DNA from: Enterovibrio calviensis DSM 14347
GTDB taxonomy: Bacteria > Pseudomonadota > Gammaproteobacteria > Enterobacterales > Vibrionaceae
Assembly (NCBI RefSeq): GCF_000621165.1
Contig: NZ_KK211218.1
Span: forward strand, 179,196 to 243,195
Direction of reading: 5' to 3'
DNA: 64,000 nucleotides
Shown: piece after piece, positions 7,446-16,569 of the stretch
Numbering within the stretch: position 1 is the first letter of the stretch
Layout of the letters: each line of letters opens with the position of its first letter
Made by a program: the position numbers and the translations under genes
The notes under the pieces: generated by a model
What the model was told of the DNA's origin: nothing
The model's input: the letters and a program-made list of their open reading frames with translations, nothing else
Databases searched by the model: none

Positions 7446-8612
7446 CTATACGCCAGTGCCATTCACAGCATCTGAGAACAACTGGCTGTATTGCTTAGCG
7501 GTCAATGAAATCGGGTTGCCGCCCGCTGAAGGATCATGCAGCGCCATGTTTCCGACCAGTTCGGCGTCGGACTCTGTAATGCCAATTTCACCTAATGTGT
7601 GCGGAATACCGACGGATTTCCTCAGTGCTAACACCCACGCCAGCACGGTATCTGTGCCTGTCGCTTGTGGTTCCAAATCAAGGTATCGGGCGAGTCTTGT
7701 CATTTTTTCTTCGATCTGTTCGCGGTTGGCGTTAAGTACATACGGCATCAAGATGGCATTAAGTAAACCATGATGACTGTTGTACAAAGCGCCAAGACTG
7801 TGAGCGATGGCATGCATGGCACCTAGTCCTTTTTGAAACGCTGTTGCGCCCATACTGGATGCGACCAGCATGTGAGTGCGGGCTTCAATGTCTGAGCCGT
7901 TTTCGACAACAATCGGCAAGTTGTGTTTGATCAGCCGAATGCCTTCCATCGCAATGCCTTCTGCCATGGGGTGATAAAACGGCGAGCATAGGCCTTCAAG
8001 ATTGTGTGATAGGGCATCCATCCCAGTTGCTGCCGTGATATTGGCAGGTAGGCCGACCGTCAGTGTTGGATCGAGGATAACTTTGAGGGGCACCATAGCA
8101 GGGTGAAAAATGATGATTTTGCGTTTTTCGCGTTCATTGGTGATCACCGATGCACGACCCACCTCTGAGCCTGTTCCTGCTGTCGTAGGTATGGCAATGA
8201 CGGGCGCTATTTTGTCTTCGTTGGCGAGTGTCCAGTTGTCACCCACATCTTCGAAGTCCCAAAGAGAACGAGTTTGCAGGGCAGACAATGCGATGGCTTT
8301 GGCGCAATCAAGCGCGGAGCCACCGCCAAGCGCAACCACGCCATCGTGTTCACCACTGACAAAGGCGCGGTTCCCCGCCTCTACATTTTTGCCTGTTGGG
8401 TTGCCTTGTACGTCACTGAATAGCGTCGGTTCTATACCAGATTTCTCACATAAATCGATGACTTGCTGTGTCATCGGAAGCGCCGCGATACCGGGATCCG
8501 TCACCAACAATGGCCGACGCATACCAAGATTGTGGCATGCGTCAGGAAGCTGTGAGATAGCACCTTCACCCGCGACCATGGCGGTAGGGTAGTTCCAAAA
8601 AGATAGGCTCAT
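7446..8612 (-). CDS. Iron-containing (group III) alcohol dehydrogenase
   Basis: A 388-residue NAD(P)-dependent oxidoreductase of the Fe-ADH family. The nucleotide-binding motif GGGSALDCAKA lies near residue 96-106. The metal ligands are visible as Asp199 and His203 in GMDALSHN, then His261 in AIAHSLG and His271 in SHHGLLNA. It would oxidise a primary alcohol to the aldehyde, or the reverse. Next to an aldehyde dehydrogenase in the same operon, the likely direction is alcohol to aldehyde to acid. AGGAG precedes the ATG by six bases; the start overlaps nothing and lies 9 bases after the aldehyde dehydrogenase stop. Substrate unknown; a gamma-glutamylated amino alcohol is my suggestion from context. 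Confidence 0.9.
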   Translation of the reverse strand: MSLSFWNYPTAMVAGEGAISQLPDACHNLGMRRPLLVTDPGIAALPMTQQVIDLCEKSGIEPTLFSDVQGNPTGKNVEAGNRAFVSGEHDGVVALGGGSALDCAKAIALSALQTRSLWDFEDVGDNWTLANEDKIAPVIAIPTTAGTGSEVGRASVITNEREKRKIIIFHPAMVPLKVILDPTLTVGLPANITAATGMDALSHNLEGLCSPFYHPMAEGIAMEGIRLIKHNLPIVVENGSDIEARTHMLVASSMGATAFQKGLGAMHAIAHSLGALYNSHHGLLNAILMPYVLNANREQIEEKMTRLARYLDLEPQATGTDTVLAWVLALRKSVGIPHTLGEIGITESDAELVGNMALHDPSAGGNPISLTAKQYSQLFSDAVNGTGV

Positions 8613-8621
8613 GGTTTGCTC

Positions 8622-10007
8622 CTAAACGCGCTTAAAGTGGAAAGATTTGGGTCGGGTCAGTTGTTCAAATCCAACTTGAGACAGCGTACAGCCGCGACCA
8701 CTATTTTTGACGCCAACCCAAGCCAATGCAGGGTCTAGGTAGTCACAGCGGTTGAGGAATACGGTGCCTGCTTCTGCGCGCTCGGCTAATTGTTCCCCGC
8801 GATCTTCGTCTTGGGTAAATATGGCGGCAGTCAGACCAAATTCGCTGTCATTCATTAAATGCAGCGCTTCATCATCACTTTTCACTTTTTGAATGCCGAG
8901 TAATGGCCCGAAGGTTTCTTCGGTCATCACACGCATGTCATGGGTGACGTTAACCAGCAACTGTGGCGCAAGATACGGCGTACCTGCTTGATCGGCGGGA
9001 AATTGGCTAGCGTCGATCAAAGCTTTCGCGCCTTGCTCAATGGCTTCTTGTGCTTGAGCGCGAACAAAATCGGCCGATGCAGTGCGAACCAGTGGGCCTA
9101 AGGTTGTTTCTGGGTTATCTGGGCGTCCGAGTTTGTATTGTTTAACGAGGTCAATAGACTGGTTGACGACATCGTCGTACACATCTTCGTGTACATAGAG
9201 ACGCTCCATTCCGCAGCATGATTGCCCAGAGTTGAAGAATGCCCCATCAATCACCGTTTCAACGGCGTTTTTAATGTCGGCATCTTGGCAAATGTATGCG
9301 GGGTCTTTGCCGCCAAGTTCAAGACCTGCGCTAATAAAGCGTCCTGCGACTGTGCGCTCGACCATCTCACCGCCCGGCACGGAACCGGTAAAGGCCACAT
9401 GGCGGATGCTGTCATGCTGCATCACCTTTTCGGTGTCGGCATGGGACAAGTGCAGATACTGGAAAACGCCCTTTGGAATACCCGCTTCAACAAAAGCGGC
9501 CACCATACGCTCTGCGCAAAGCGGCGTTTGAGCGGAGTGTTTTAGGATGACGGTATTGCCAGCCAATAATGCAGGAACTATGGCGTTTACTGCCGTTAGA
9601 TAAGGGTAGTTCCACGGTGCAATGACAAACACAGTGCCTAACGGAACGCGTTTAATGTAGCGACGAAATCCTGATTTTTCCGGTAACTCAATCGGCGCGA
9701 GAGCGTGAGGCGCAATATTGATCATGTGTGTGGCGCGCTCTTCGAAGCCCGCGACTTCGCCTCTTGTGTAGGCCATCGGGCGGCCCATCATCCATGTGAC
9801 TTCTGCGCCAATGGCATCTTGATTTGCCACAAAGCATTCAACGGCTTTGGAACAAATGGCCTGACGTGCTTCCAAGGGCAAGGACTGCCAATGTGCTTGT
9901 GCGGTCTGCGCATTTTCTAGCGTGTGATTAATAACGTCGGCATTCGCGTAAGCGCGTTCGACATAGATAGAGCCATCAATTGGTGTGATCGTTTGAAAAC
10001 GTTCCAT
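8622..10007 (-). CDS. NAD(P)-dependent aldehyde dehydrogenase
   Basis: A 461-residue aldehyde dehydrogenase. The oxyanion Asn is in APWNYP (about N133), the general base Glu in GLELGGKDPAYI (about E230) and the nucleophile Cys in NSGQSCCG (C264). The start at ATG 10007 (MERFQT) is preferred over the in-frame GTG three codons earlier, because AGGTGG then sits about 5 bases upstream. It begins 9 bases after the stop of the ligase gene, so the two are co-translated. It is slightly shorter than the usual 480-500 residues of the family but contains all core motifs. In this operon it should oxidise the aldehyde made by the neighbouring alcohol dehydrogenase to a carboxylate. Confidence 0.9.
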   Translation of the reverse strand: MERFQTITPIDGSIYVERAYANADVINHTLENAQTAQAHWQSLPLEARQAICSKAVECFVANQDAIGAEVTWMMGRPMAYTRGEVAGFEERATHMINIAPHALAPIELPEKSGFRRYIKRVPLGTVFVIAPWNYPYLTAVNAIVPALLAGNTVILKHSAQTPLCAERMVAAFVEAGIPKGVFQYLHLSHADTEKVMQHDSIRHVAFTGSVPGGEMVERTVAGRFISAGLELGGKDPAYICQDADIKNAVETVIDGAFFNSGQSCCGMERLYVHEDVYDDVVNQSIDLVKQYKLGRPDNPETTLGPLVRTASADFVRAQAQEAIEQGAKALIDASQFPADQAGTPYLAPQLLVNVTHDMRVMTEETFGPLLGIQKVKSDDEALHLMNDSEFGLTAAIFTQDEDRGEQLAERAEAGTVFLNRCDYLDPALAWVGVKNSGRGCTLSQVGFEQLTRPKSFHFKRV

Positions 10008-10016
10008 GTTTCCCAC

Positions 10017-11387
10017 CTAAATAATTTCGAAGTAGCGGTCTAATTCCCAATCCGTGACGTGCTTACGGAATTCTCGTTCTTCCCATTCTCTTGATGCAGC
10101 GAAGTGTTCAACAAACGCCTCTCCAAGCAGAGACTTTGCGGCTTCAGATTGTTTCAATGATTGGGCGGCTTCCCACAGAGTGCGAGGAAGTTGCAGTTCC
10201 TCGGGATGCTCCATTTCGTAAGCGTTCCCGATAATCCGGTCATACGGCTCTAGTTTGTTCTCTATGCCATAAAGACCAGAAGCTAACGCAGCCGCTAGCG
10301 CGAGGTAGGGGTTGGCATCAGCCGCACCTAAGCGATATTCAATACGCTGGGATTTCTCAGAGCCCGGGATAACACGAAGCGATGTGGTGCGGTTCTCGAC
10401 GCCCCATGTGGCATCGGTCGGTGCCCAGAATCCGGGGATCATTCGGGAGTAGCTGTTAATGGATGGTGCAATCATGCACAAAAATTGGGGCATCAATCGT
10501 TGCTGACCCGCAAGGAAATGACGTTGTATATCGCTCATGTTGAGCTCTGCGTCTGGCGCATAGAACGCATTCTTTCCTGTTTGTTTATCTCGGAGCGACA
10601 CGTGAATATGTCCACTTTGACCGGGGTAGTCATTGCTCCATTTCGCCATGAAGGTGGCCATCATGTCGTTCTTCTGCGCGAGCACTTTCATGTAGGTTTT
10701 GAAAAGGGCGGCTTTGTCTGCAGCATTGAGCGCTGAGTCATACGCTAGTGCGGCTTCAATCACGCCTGGTCCCGTTTCTGAGTGAATACCCTCAATAGGG
10801 AAGTCCATGGACTCACTCATGGCGAGAATGGCTTTGTACAGCCCTGAATAGGTGGAGTTGCGGATCATTGAATAACCAAACCAATCCGGCGTGATGGTTT
10901 TAAGGTTCCGAAACCCTTTATCGCGAGCGGAGTGTGGCGTTTCATCGAAGATAAAGAATTCATATTCGAGCGCAGCAAACGCATCAAAGCCCATGTCTGA
11001 CGCTTTATCGAGAACGCGTCGTAATGTAGCACGCGGGCATACTGCTTCTGCTGCGCCTGCGAACTCGGCAATAAACATCACCATGCCATCTTCGTCGAGC
11101 ACATCACGACAGGTTTCAGGAAGAATGCGAGCAGGGGCATCAGGGTAGCCTGTGTGCCAGCCGGTGAATTTTACATTGTCATACAGTTGGTCTTTAACAT
11201 CCCAGCCAAGTACCACATCGCAGAAGGCAAATCCGCCATCTAATGAAGAAAAAAACTTGTCCTTGGACATGTACTTGCCGCGCATGACGCCATCGTTATC
11301 AAACAGTCCCACTTTTACATGGGTTAGCTTTCTTTCTTCAACAATGCGTTTCGCATCCTCTGCCGTTTTTACTTCACGCGCTTCCAT
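10017..11387 (-). CDS. Glutamine-synthetase-family ligase (PuuA-like gamma-glutamyl amide synthetase)
   Basis: A 456-residue member of the glutamine synthetase superfamily. Visible signatures are the catalytic EYEFFIF region, GPGVIEAAL, the ATP-binding SGQSGHIHVSL-type segment (here PGQSGHIHVSL), and near the end IEYRLGAADANPYLALAAA, which is characteristic of PuuA/GlnT-type enzymes rather than housekeeping GlnA. These use ATP to couple glutamate to an amine. The start is placed at MEAREV because AAGGAG lies six bases before that ATG; an upstream ATG at 11432 would add 15 residues without a ribosome site. It is first in a seven-gene operon ending in a TRAP transporter, and I infer that it activates the imported amine as its gamma-glutamyl amide. 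Confidence 0.87.
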   Translation of the reverse strand: MEAREVKTAEDAKRIVEERKLTHVKVGLFDNDGVMRGKYMSKDKFFSSLDGGFAFCDVVLGWDVKDQLYDNVKFTGWHTGYPDAPARILPETCRDVLDEDGMVMFIAEFAGAAEAVCPRATLRRVLDKASDMGFDAFAALEYEFFIFDETPHSARDKGFRNLKTITPDWFGYSMIRNSTYSGLYKAILAMSESMDFPIEGIHSETGPGVIEAALAYDSALNAADKAALFKTYMKVLAQKNDMMATFMAKWSNDYPGQSGHIHVSLRDKQTGKNAFYAPDAELNMSDIQRHFLAGQQRLMPQFLCMIAPSINSYSRMIPGFWAPTDATWGVENRTTSLRVIPGSEKSQRIEYRLGAADANPYLALAAALASGLYGIENKLEPYDRIIGNAYEMEHPEELQLPRTLWEAAQSLKQSEAAKSLLGEAFVEHFAASREWEEREFRKHVTDWELDRYFEII

Positions 11388-11602
11388 TGCCGCTCCTTTT
11401 TGAAACCCTTCGGTTATCGCACCAAAAAACATTTACTGATCAACGATAGTTGACGCACTCAGAACCACCGTTTCGAGATTCAGAGTCTGGCGTTCGGTAA
11501 CGATCTAATGAAATTAAGGTAGGAGAGGATGCAAAAAAACTGCCACAACAATCACGGAAAGTAAGGTAACACTATAAGCATTCGTAATAGTACTGATCAC
11601 GG

Positions 11603-12586
11603 TCACACCGCGGAGTATCGCCCAATGCGGATTTTTCCATCTAGCCATGGGTGATCTTGGCGGATTTTATTGAGGTAGTGTTGCCTGAGTATTTTGCAGC
11701 TGTCGTTGGCAAGGGTTTCCGGCAAATCGCCCAGCTCATTGCGACGGGAAATAAGGGTTAAGTAACGGAAAAATGTGTCTTTTTCAGGAAGAGGTAGGCA
11801 AGTGATTTGCTGGCGGAACAGCTCTCCTTGCATGAGGCACAATGGCGTCGTGAGCGCCCAACCCAAACCTTGTGCCACCGCAGACAATACGGCGTACGTG
11901 TTGTCGAGTTGCATACGATCGGGCACATCTAAACCTTGCTGGTGGAGGTATGTCTCAATTGATTGACTAATAAGGCTTTGTTGACTGTATCTCACCATGT
12001 CTAGATGTCGACTGAGTGCGGGTAGCGAGGTACATAAATCAGGGAACCTTTCGTAGAAAGCGCGCGGAATAACAAGCACAAAGGGCTCTTTCAGTATTTG
12101 GCAGCGCCGAAGGTTATCTTGTTTTTCGAGCACATCATCAGAAATGATAATATCAATACTGCGACTCAATAGCCCTTGTTGGTGCAGATGTGAATAGCCC
12201 GTCATCATGGTCCAATTTTCAGTGTGCTTTTTGACGACCTCGATAAGTGGCTGTCCGACAGTCGCGGCGAGTGAATCTACCATGGCCATTCTGACTAAGT
12301 GCAATCGGTCAAAACTACCTTTGGTGACTTCATGTTGGGTTTTGTACGCTTGATCAAGCAAGTGGACAGATTGGTCATAGAAATAGCGGCCAGCGACCGT
12401 GAGTTCGACAGGGCGCACGCTTCTATCTAACAGTTTCACGCCAAGGTTAGTTTCAAGTTGAGCGAGGATCTGAGAGACAGCAGACTGGGACATATTGAGT
12501 TGAGCGGCCGCAGCAGTCATGTTGCCGTTCTTTGCTGTTGCAACGAAAACATCTAGTGCTTTTAGTTCAAATCCCAATGCTCGCAT
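11603..12586 (-). CDS. LysR-family transcriptional regulator, probable regulator of the TRAP/ligase operon
   Basis: A 327-residue LysR-type protein. Residues 1-60 form the winged helix-turn-helix (ALDVFVATAKNGNMTAAAAQ, then MSQSAVSQILAQLETNLG), followed by an effector-binding domain of the usual size. The start MRALGF is chosen because AGAGG is five bases upstream of that ATG; an in-frame GTG two codons earlier overlaps the ribosome site. It lies on the same strand just upstream of the operon, separated by 215 bases that should hold the operon promoter. The sequence TACTGATCA occurs at both ends of that gap (near 11434 and 11590), a possible but unproved operator pair. Inducer unknown. Confidence 0.85.
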   Translation of the reverse strand: MRALGFELKALDVFVATAKNGNMTAAAAQLNMSQSAVSQILAQLETNLGVKLLDRSVRPVELTVAGRYFYDQSVHLLDQAYKTQHEVTKGSFDRLHLVRMAMVDSLAATVGQPLIEVVKKHTENWTMMTGYSHLHQQGLLSRSIDIIISDDVLEKQDNLRRCQILKEPFVLVIPRAFYERFPDLCTSLPALSRHLDMVRYSQQSLISQSIETYLHQQGLDVPDRMQLDNTYAVLSAVAQGLGWALTTPLCLMQGELFRQQITCLPLPEKDTFFRYLTLISRRNELGDLPETLANDSCKILRQHYLNKIRQDHPWLDGKIRIGRYSAV

Positions 12587-12675
12587 TCCCACCTCTTCAT
12601 GTTTTGCTCATACGCTGTCGTGTTTAAGCGTAGCAAGCCAACAAACAATTGAAGTGTCATTTCAGTGATTTATCA

Positions 12676-12704
12676 CCAAGAAACCGCCATCAGCGGTCTC
12701 TTGG
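12676..12704 (-). terminator. Stem-loop downstream of panP
   Basis: Arms CCAAGAAACCGC and GCGGTCTCTTGG pair with one mismatch around a CATCA loop, 11 bases beyond the panP stop. There is no long T run on the minus strand, so it is a weak terminator or an mRNA-end stabiliser. Confidence 0.5.
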
Positions 12705-12714
12705 CAACAGGATT

Positions 12715-14388
12715 TTAGTCCGTGGTTAGCGACGAGGGCACATGATCGTTAAGAATGCGGCCTGCTAACGCAATCAGTTCGGGATAGGCGAGAGTGCTTT
12801 GCTTGGCGATGTGTCGTTGTTCATCGAGCACATCTTGCAAAATAGCGTGTGTCGTCAGTGGATTGGCGAGAACAACACGGAACACATGCGTCGAACGCCC
12901 ATTTAGGTGAGCGGGCGTGAGCGTGGTGCGCGACACGAAGTTCTGGCCAGCTTCTCGCTGGCGCTTTTGAATGAACACGGTCAGTGCGTTGAGTTGTTCG
13001 TGAAGTTCGTCTCTTTGTTCTGACGTGGCAACCGTATAAGCGCGGCGCACAGGCTCTGGCACGTATCGATAAGTCAGCAAACACAGCTCAGGCTTACTGA
13101 TAAGCGCAAAATCGGGCTGTTGGTTGATCAGGCGAGCAAAGTAATCTGCTTTTTCAACGCTTTGGTCGATCAGCAATTCGTAACCTTGTCGACCAATGAT
13201 GTTCAAGCTTGCAAACAATAACATTGCCATGCCACCGCGCGACCCCTCAAGGGTATGGCTGCCAAGGTCTTTGGATCCTTTGCGCAAAATGTAATCTGCA
13301 TGGTGCTCGATGGCGGATACCAAGGATGGATCTTTAAATATCACCATGCCTGCGCCCATCGGGACATACATTTGTTTATGTGCGTCGATAGTCACCGAGT
13401 CCGCGCGTTCAATACCGCGAAGCTTCGGACGCTGCGTGTTGGAAAGTAAACTTGCGCCGCCCCAAGCGGCATCAACGTGAAAGTGCATACCTTCACGCTC
13501 GGCAATGTCTGCCATTGCTTCAAGCGGGTCAATATTGCCCGTTTCTGTGGTGCCAGCAACGCCAACCAACGCAAAAGGTTTGATGTTCTTTCGCTTGAGA
13601 GACGTGATGGTTTCTTCAAGCTTATCAATGCGGATGCGGTTGTTTTCGTCAGTAGGAATGGCAATCAGTGATTCGCGACCAATTCCCAGTACATCGGCAG
13701 ATTTCTTCAACGAATAGTGTCCGCGATCAGAAACCAGAATGGCGAGATCCTCATAGCCATAATGCTTCATAGCGCGGAATAGGCCTTCCTCTGCTACCCC
13801 TTTAAAGTCGCCATCAGATTTTAAGGCGGCATTTCGAGCGACCCAAAGCGCGGTAATGTTGGCGACAGTACCACCAGAGCAAAATGCGCCAAGTGAGTGT
13901 TCCGCACTGTGCATCCAGTTGTCATAGAACACATCATCTTGTTGATAGATAAGATTATGCAACATGCCTAACACTTGGCGTTCAAGCGGTGTGAACGCTT
14001 TGGACGTTTCGATTTTTACCGTGTTCTGATTAAGCGCAATCATGATTTTTGACAGCGGCATCAGAAAGTAGGGTAAGGCTGACGTCATGTGCCCGATAAA
14101 ACGTGGCGATGAAGTGTGCACGGATTGCGCGACCAATTTATCGAGCAAGAACTCGGTATGATCGGATACAAAAGACGGTTGCTCTGGCACATTGGCGTTG
14201 CAGAAATCTTTTTCTATTTCGGTGAGCGAGTATTCCGTGGCGATGATGTGGTCTTGCAGGAAACGGTTTAAGTTCTGCGAGATCGCTTGCTCAATCGAAC
14301 CCAAGGTGGAATTAGGGGCTTCAGGTACAGTAAAAATACGGTGAAGGCTTTCTAGTGATGCTTCTGCCTTCTTTGTCTCAATAACCAT
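12715..14388 (-). CDS. panP: PLP-dependent aspartate decarboxylase PanP (beta-alanine synthesis)
   Basis: A 557-residue group II PLP-dependent decarboxylase. The cofactor lysine is in TIDAHKQMYVPMGAG, the ring-stacking and phosphate contacts are in CSGGTVANITALW and HVDAAWGG. The N-terminal stretch and segments such as SDHTEFLLDKLVAQSVHTSSP and LRKGSKDLGSHTLEGSRGG match what I know of the Vibrio PanP proteins. PanP decarboxylates L-aspartate to beta-alanine for pantothenate in bacteria that lack pyruvoyl-type PanD; older annotation calls it glutamate decarboxylase. The ribosome site before the ATG is poor. It sits between the LysR gene and a periplasmic hypothetical, with no pantothenate genes nearby. 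Confidence 0.87.
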   Translation of the reverse strand: MVIETKKAEASLESLHRIFTVPEAPNSTLGSIEQAISQNLNRFLQDHIIATEYSLTEIEKDFCNANVPEQPSFVSDHTEFLLDKLVAQSVHTSSPRFIGHMTSALPYFLMPLSKIMIALNQNTVKIETSKAFTPLERQVLGMLHNLIYQQDDVFYDNWMHSAEHSLGAFCSGGTVANITALWVARNAALKSDGDFKGVAEEGLFRAMKHYGYEDLAILVSDRGHYSLKKSADVLGIGRESLIAIPTDENNRIRIDKLEETITSLKRKNIKPFALVGVAGTTETGNIDPLEAMADIAEREGMHFHVDAAWGGASLLSNTQRPKLRGIERADSVTIDAHKQMYVPMGAGMVIFKDPSLVSAIEHHADYILRKGSKDLGSHTLEGSRGGMAMLLFASLNIIGRQGYELLIDQSVEKADYFARLINQQPDFALISKPELCLLTYRYVPEPVRRAYTVATSEQRDELHEQLNALTVFIQKRQREAGQNFVSRTTLTPAHLNGRSTHVFRVVLANPLTTHAILQDVLDEQRHIAKQSTLAYPELIALAGRILNDHVPSSLTTD

Positions 14389-14537
14389 AACAGGAATGCT
14401 TTCTCGAAGTTGGATGGGATTAGCTTAATCGACACTGAACAATATGCATCGACGAAGCACGACGTGAGTCACGCAAGTCAGTATTGTTCGTTCTGGCAGT
14501 CGTCAATGTTTGGAGGTCGCTGTCGTTAAACGATGAA

Positions 14538-14558
14538 GGCAGTTCGATGTGAACTGCC
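14538..14558 (-). terminator. Perfect 8-bp hairpin after the 178-residue periplasmic protein gene
   Basis: GGCAGTTC and GAACTGCC flank a five-base loop 18 bases beyond the stop of the minus-strand gene at 14576. It lacks a clear T tract on either strand, so terminator function is only likely. Confidence 0.45.
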
Positions 14559-14575
14559 TCATTTTGCGCTAACGA

Positions 14576-15112
14576 TTACGCTTTTTTGTCACATTGGGTT
14601 TGGGACAAGGCTTGCATCTCTTTGTTGTAACGCTCTAGCGGTACTTCAATCTCTTTCGGATGGCTAAGCAGATCCGCCAATGCGGAACGTAGGTCATAGT
14701 TGCCTTCGTGGGCTTGGCTTTGACGGAATTCGAAGACCTTTTTCGCTACGTCTGCGAGTTCGCCTTGTGATTGACTCAGGGCTTTCACATCTTCTTGCGT
14801 TAAGCTCAACCACGATTCAACCGGTGCGTCGAGGTTTAGCTTGCTTGGGTCATTTTCAATATAATAATCAAACGCTTCGTTATTCAGAGTGAAGTGATTT
14901 CGGCGGCCTTCAAGAAACCAGTTAGCCACACCTTCCAGTTTAGGATCTTTCTTAATCGTCAAATCGACCAAGTTTTCGTACCAAGAAATCGATGCATTGA
15001 CATAGTTTTCATATTTCTGAGTCGCACACGCAGTATCAATTTGATTGATGTCTTTGGCGACGGCAATGCCGGGAATAAGAGTGGCTAGAAGAAGTAGGGC
15101 AGAACGACGCAT
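14576..15112 (-). CDS. Periplasmic protein of unknown function
   Basis: A 178-residue protein with a clear Sec signal (MRRSALLLLATLIPGIAVA, cleavage after AVA). The mature protein is acidic and helical, with only two Cys residues, one near each end (DTACATQ and QTQCDKK), so a disulfide joining the termini is plausible. The start MRRSAL has AAGGA eight bases upstream; a longer reading from 15211 has no ribosome site and would bury the signal. It is 463 bases from the binding-protein operon upstream measured from that gene's start codon region, with a repeat remnant between. I do not recognise the family. Confidence 0.75.
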   Translation of the reverse strand: MRRSALLLLATLIPGIAVAKDINQIDTACATQKYENYVNASISWYENLVDLTIKKDPKLEGVANWFLEGRRNHFTLNNEAFDYYIENDPSKLNLDAPVESWLSLTQEDVKALSQSQGELADVAKKVFEFRQSQAHEGNYDLRSALADLLSHPKEIEVPLERYNKEMQALSQTQCDKKA

Positions 15113-15185
15113 ATCGCAAATCCTTTTTGGTCGAAGTGTATAGCCGTTACAGAACGGCTTATTTTTATTGTTGTTATGGTAATGG

Positions 15186-15209
15186 TATACCCAAATGACC
15201 TCAAGGTGC
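15186..15209 (+). repeat. Solo terminal-repeat remnant of the 43.6-kb inverted-repeat element
   Basis: The 24 bases begin TATACCCAAATGACCTCAAG and match the left end of the element at 43558-43752 at about 19 of 24 positions. No partner arm is seen nearby. It lies between two minus-strand genes. Confidence 0.6.
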
Positions 15210-15275
15210 ATGTTTCATCAAGAAAAAATCGTGATTAATTCAGTGCAGTGTTAAGGCGTTAAAGGGCCATCGTTG

Positions 15276-16559
15276 TTATAGCTTATCAGCGAGAACAGCC
15301 GCGCGAATGTGGCGAAGCGTTTCGTCGATATTGACGTTATCGTTGTTGTAAAACCGTGAAATGACATCAAATAAAGCAACTTGTGAAGCGCGTCCTATGG
15401 CCATGTTGTGCGATAAACTCGCGACGAGATTATCGGTCGCTGCAGCGCGCAGAAAGGCCTGCATGGCGTCTTGTCCGCAATCGTCGAAGCTTTTCATATC
15501 GATATCAACTCGCACGGGGATTGACCCTTTGCTTTGGTTAAATTCGCGCTGAAATTCTGGATCCAGTATCAGTGTCGCTAACTCTTTTTGGGACGCGATA
15601 GTCTCTGGGTTGTTGCTGTCGAAAAAGACGAAACTGTCGATATTGAACGAAAATTGATTGGCCGTGCCCGGTGCGGGTAAACAGACGAAATCGGTTCCTG
15701 CGACCTTGTTCGCTGCCAAAAATTCACCTTTTGCCCAATCCCCCATGATTTGCATGGCGGCCTTTCCTTCAATCACTAACGACGTGGTATCACTCCAGTT
15801 TCTGCCGGGGCCATTCGCATCCGTGTATTGCTTCATTTTGCGAAGTGTCAGCAAGGTTTCACGCATTTTGGTGCCAGTGAGCAGCTCGGAATTGTGCTCG
15901 GAAAACGCGCGTCGAAAATCATCGGTGCCCATGATGGCGAGGGCGATAGATTCAAACAATGTCGCTTCTTGCCAAGCTTCGTTGCCAAGGGCGAGAGGAA
16001 TATAGCCAGCTGCTTTGATTTTTTCTGCTGCGACAAAGAACTCTTCCAGCGTTTGTGGAAGCGTTGCGCCGACTTCTTCAAACACCTTTCGATTCGCCCA
16101 AAGCCAATTGACTCTGTGAATATTGAAAGGGACAGCAACATAATGACCATCGACTTTGAGGTAATCTGACACGCGACGGGGGAGTAATTCGCTCCAGTTT
16201 TGCTGTTCTGCGACGTCATCAATGTTGGTAAGAAAGCCCAGCGAGCCCCATTCTTGAATCTCGGGGCCTTTAATTTGCGCGACGTCGGGAGGGTTGCCAG
16301 TTAGCGTGCGAATACGAAGCGTATTGATCGCACTTGCGCCGGCTCGTCCTGGAACAGCGAAGTCTTTCCAGTTGTGGCCTTGCTCTTCCATCATGTCTTT
16401 CAATTCTTTGACGGCTAAGGCTTCGCCACCGCTTGTCCACCAGTGAAGGACTTCAATTTCGTTATTGTTTGCGCTTTTACCGGCACTTTCAGTGTCTGCC
16501 GCTATGGCTAGAAAAGGGACGCTTAAGCTCACCGCGAGCAAAATGGAGACAATGTTCAT
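15276..16559 (-). CDS. Orphan ABC-type sugar-binding protein (periplasmic)
   Basis: A 427-residue extracellular solute-binding protein of the carbohydrate (family 1) type. It has a Sec signal (MNIVSILLAVSLSVPFLAIA) and motifs IEVLHWWTSGGEALAVKEL, TGNPPDVAQI, VPFNIHRVNWLWANR and AAMQIMGDWAKGEF, all typical of glucose/mannose-type binding proteins. There is no lipobox. The start MNIVS lies 11 bases after the kinase stop; a longer reading overlapping the kinase gene is less likely. No permease or ATPase genes are adjacent: the gene is third in an operon after a response regulator and a sensor kinase. It may serve a transporter elsewhere, or present sugar to the kinase as a co-sensor. Confidence 0.85.
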   Translation of the reverse strand: MNIVSILLAVSLSVPFLAIAADTESAGKSANNNEIEVLHWWTSGGEALAVKELKDMMEEQGHNWKDFAVPGRAGASAINTLRIRTLTGNPPDVAQIKGPEIQEWGSLGFLTNIDDVAEQQNWSELLPRRVSDYLKVDGHYVAVPFNIHRVNWLWANRKVFEEVGATLPQTLEEFFVAAEKIKAAGYIPLALGNEAWQEATLFESIALAIMGTDDFRRAFSEHNSELLTGTKMRETLLTLRKMKQYTDANGPGRNWSDTTSLVIEGKAAMQIMGDWAKGEFLAANKVAGTDFVCLPAPGTANQFSFNIDSFVFFDSNNPETIASQKELATLILDPEFQREFNQSKGSIPVRVDIDMKSFDDCGQDAMQAFLRAAATDNLVASLSHNMAIGRASQVALFDVISRFYNNDNVNIDETLRHIRAAVLADKL

Positions 16560-16569
16560 AGCGTCACTT

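Noticed and set aside
10485-10736. Short plus-strand frames inside the glutamine-synthetase-like gene and neighbours
   Set aside because: All are antisense shadows of genes with full family motifs.
12715-14388. Glutamate decarboxylase (GABA-forming) as name for this decarboxylase
   Set aside because: Sequence stretches match Vibrio PanP, known to make beta-alanine from aspartate; acid-resistance partners such as GadC are absent.
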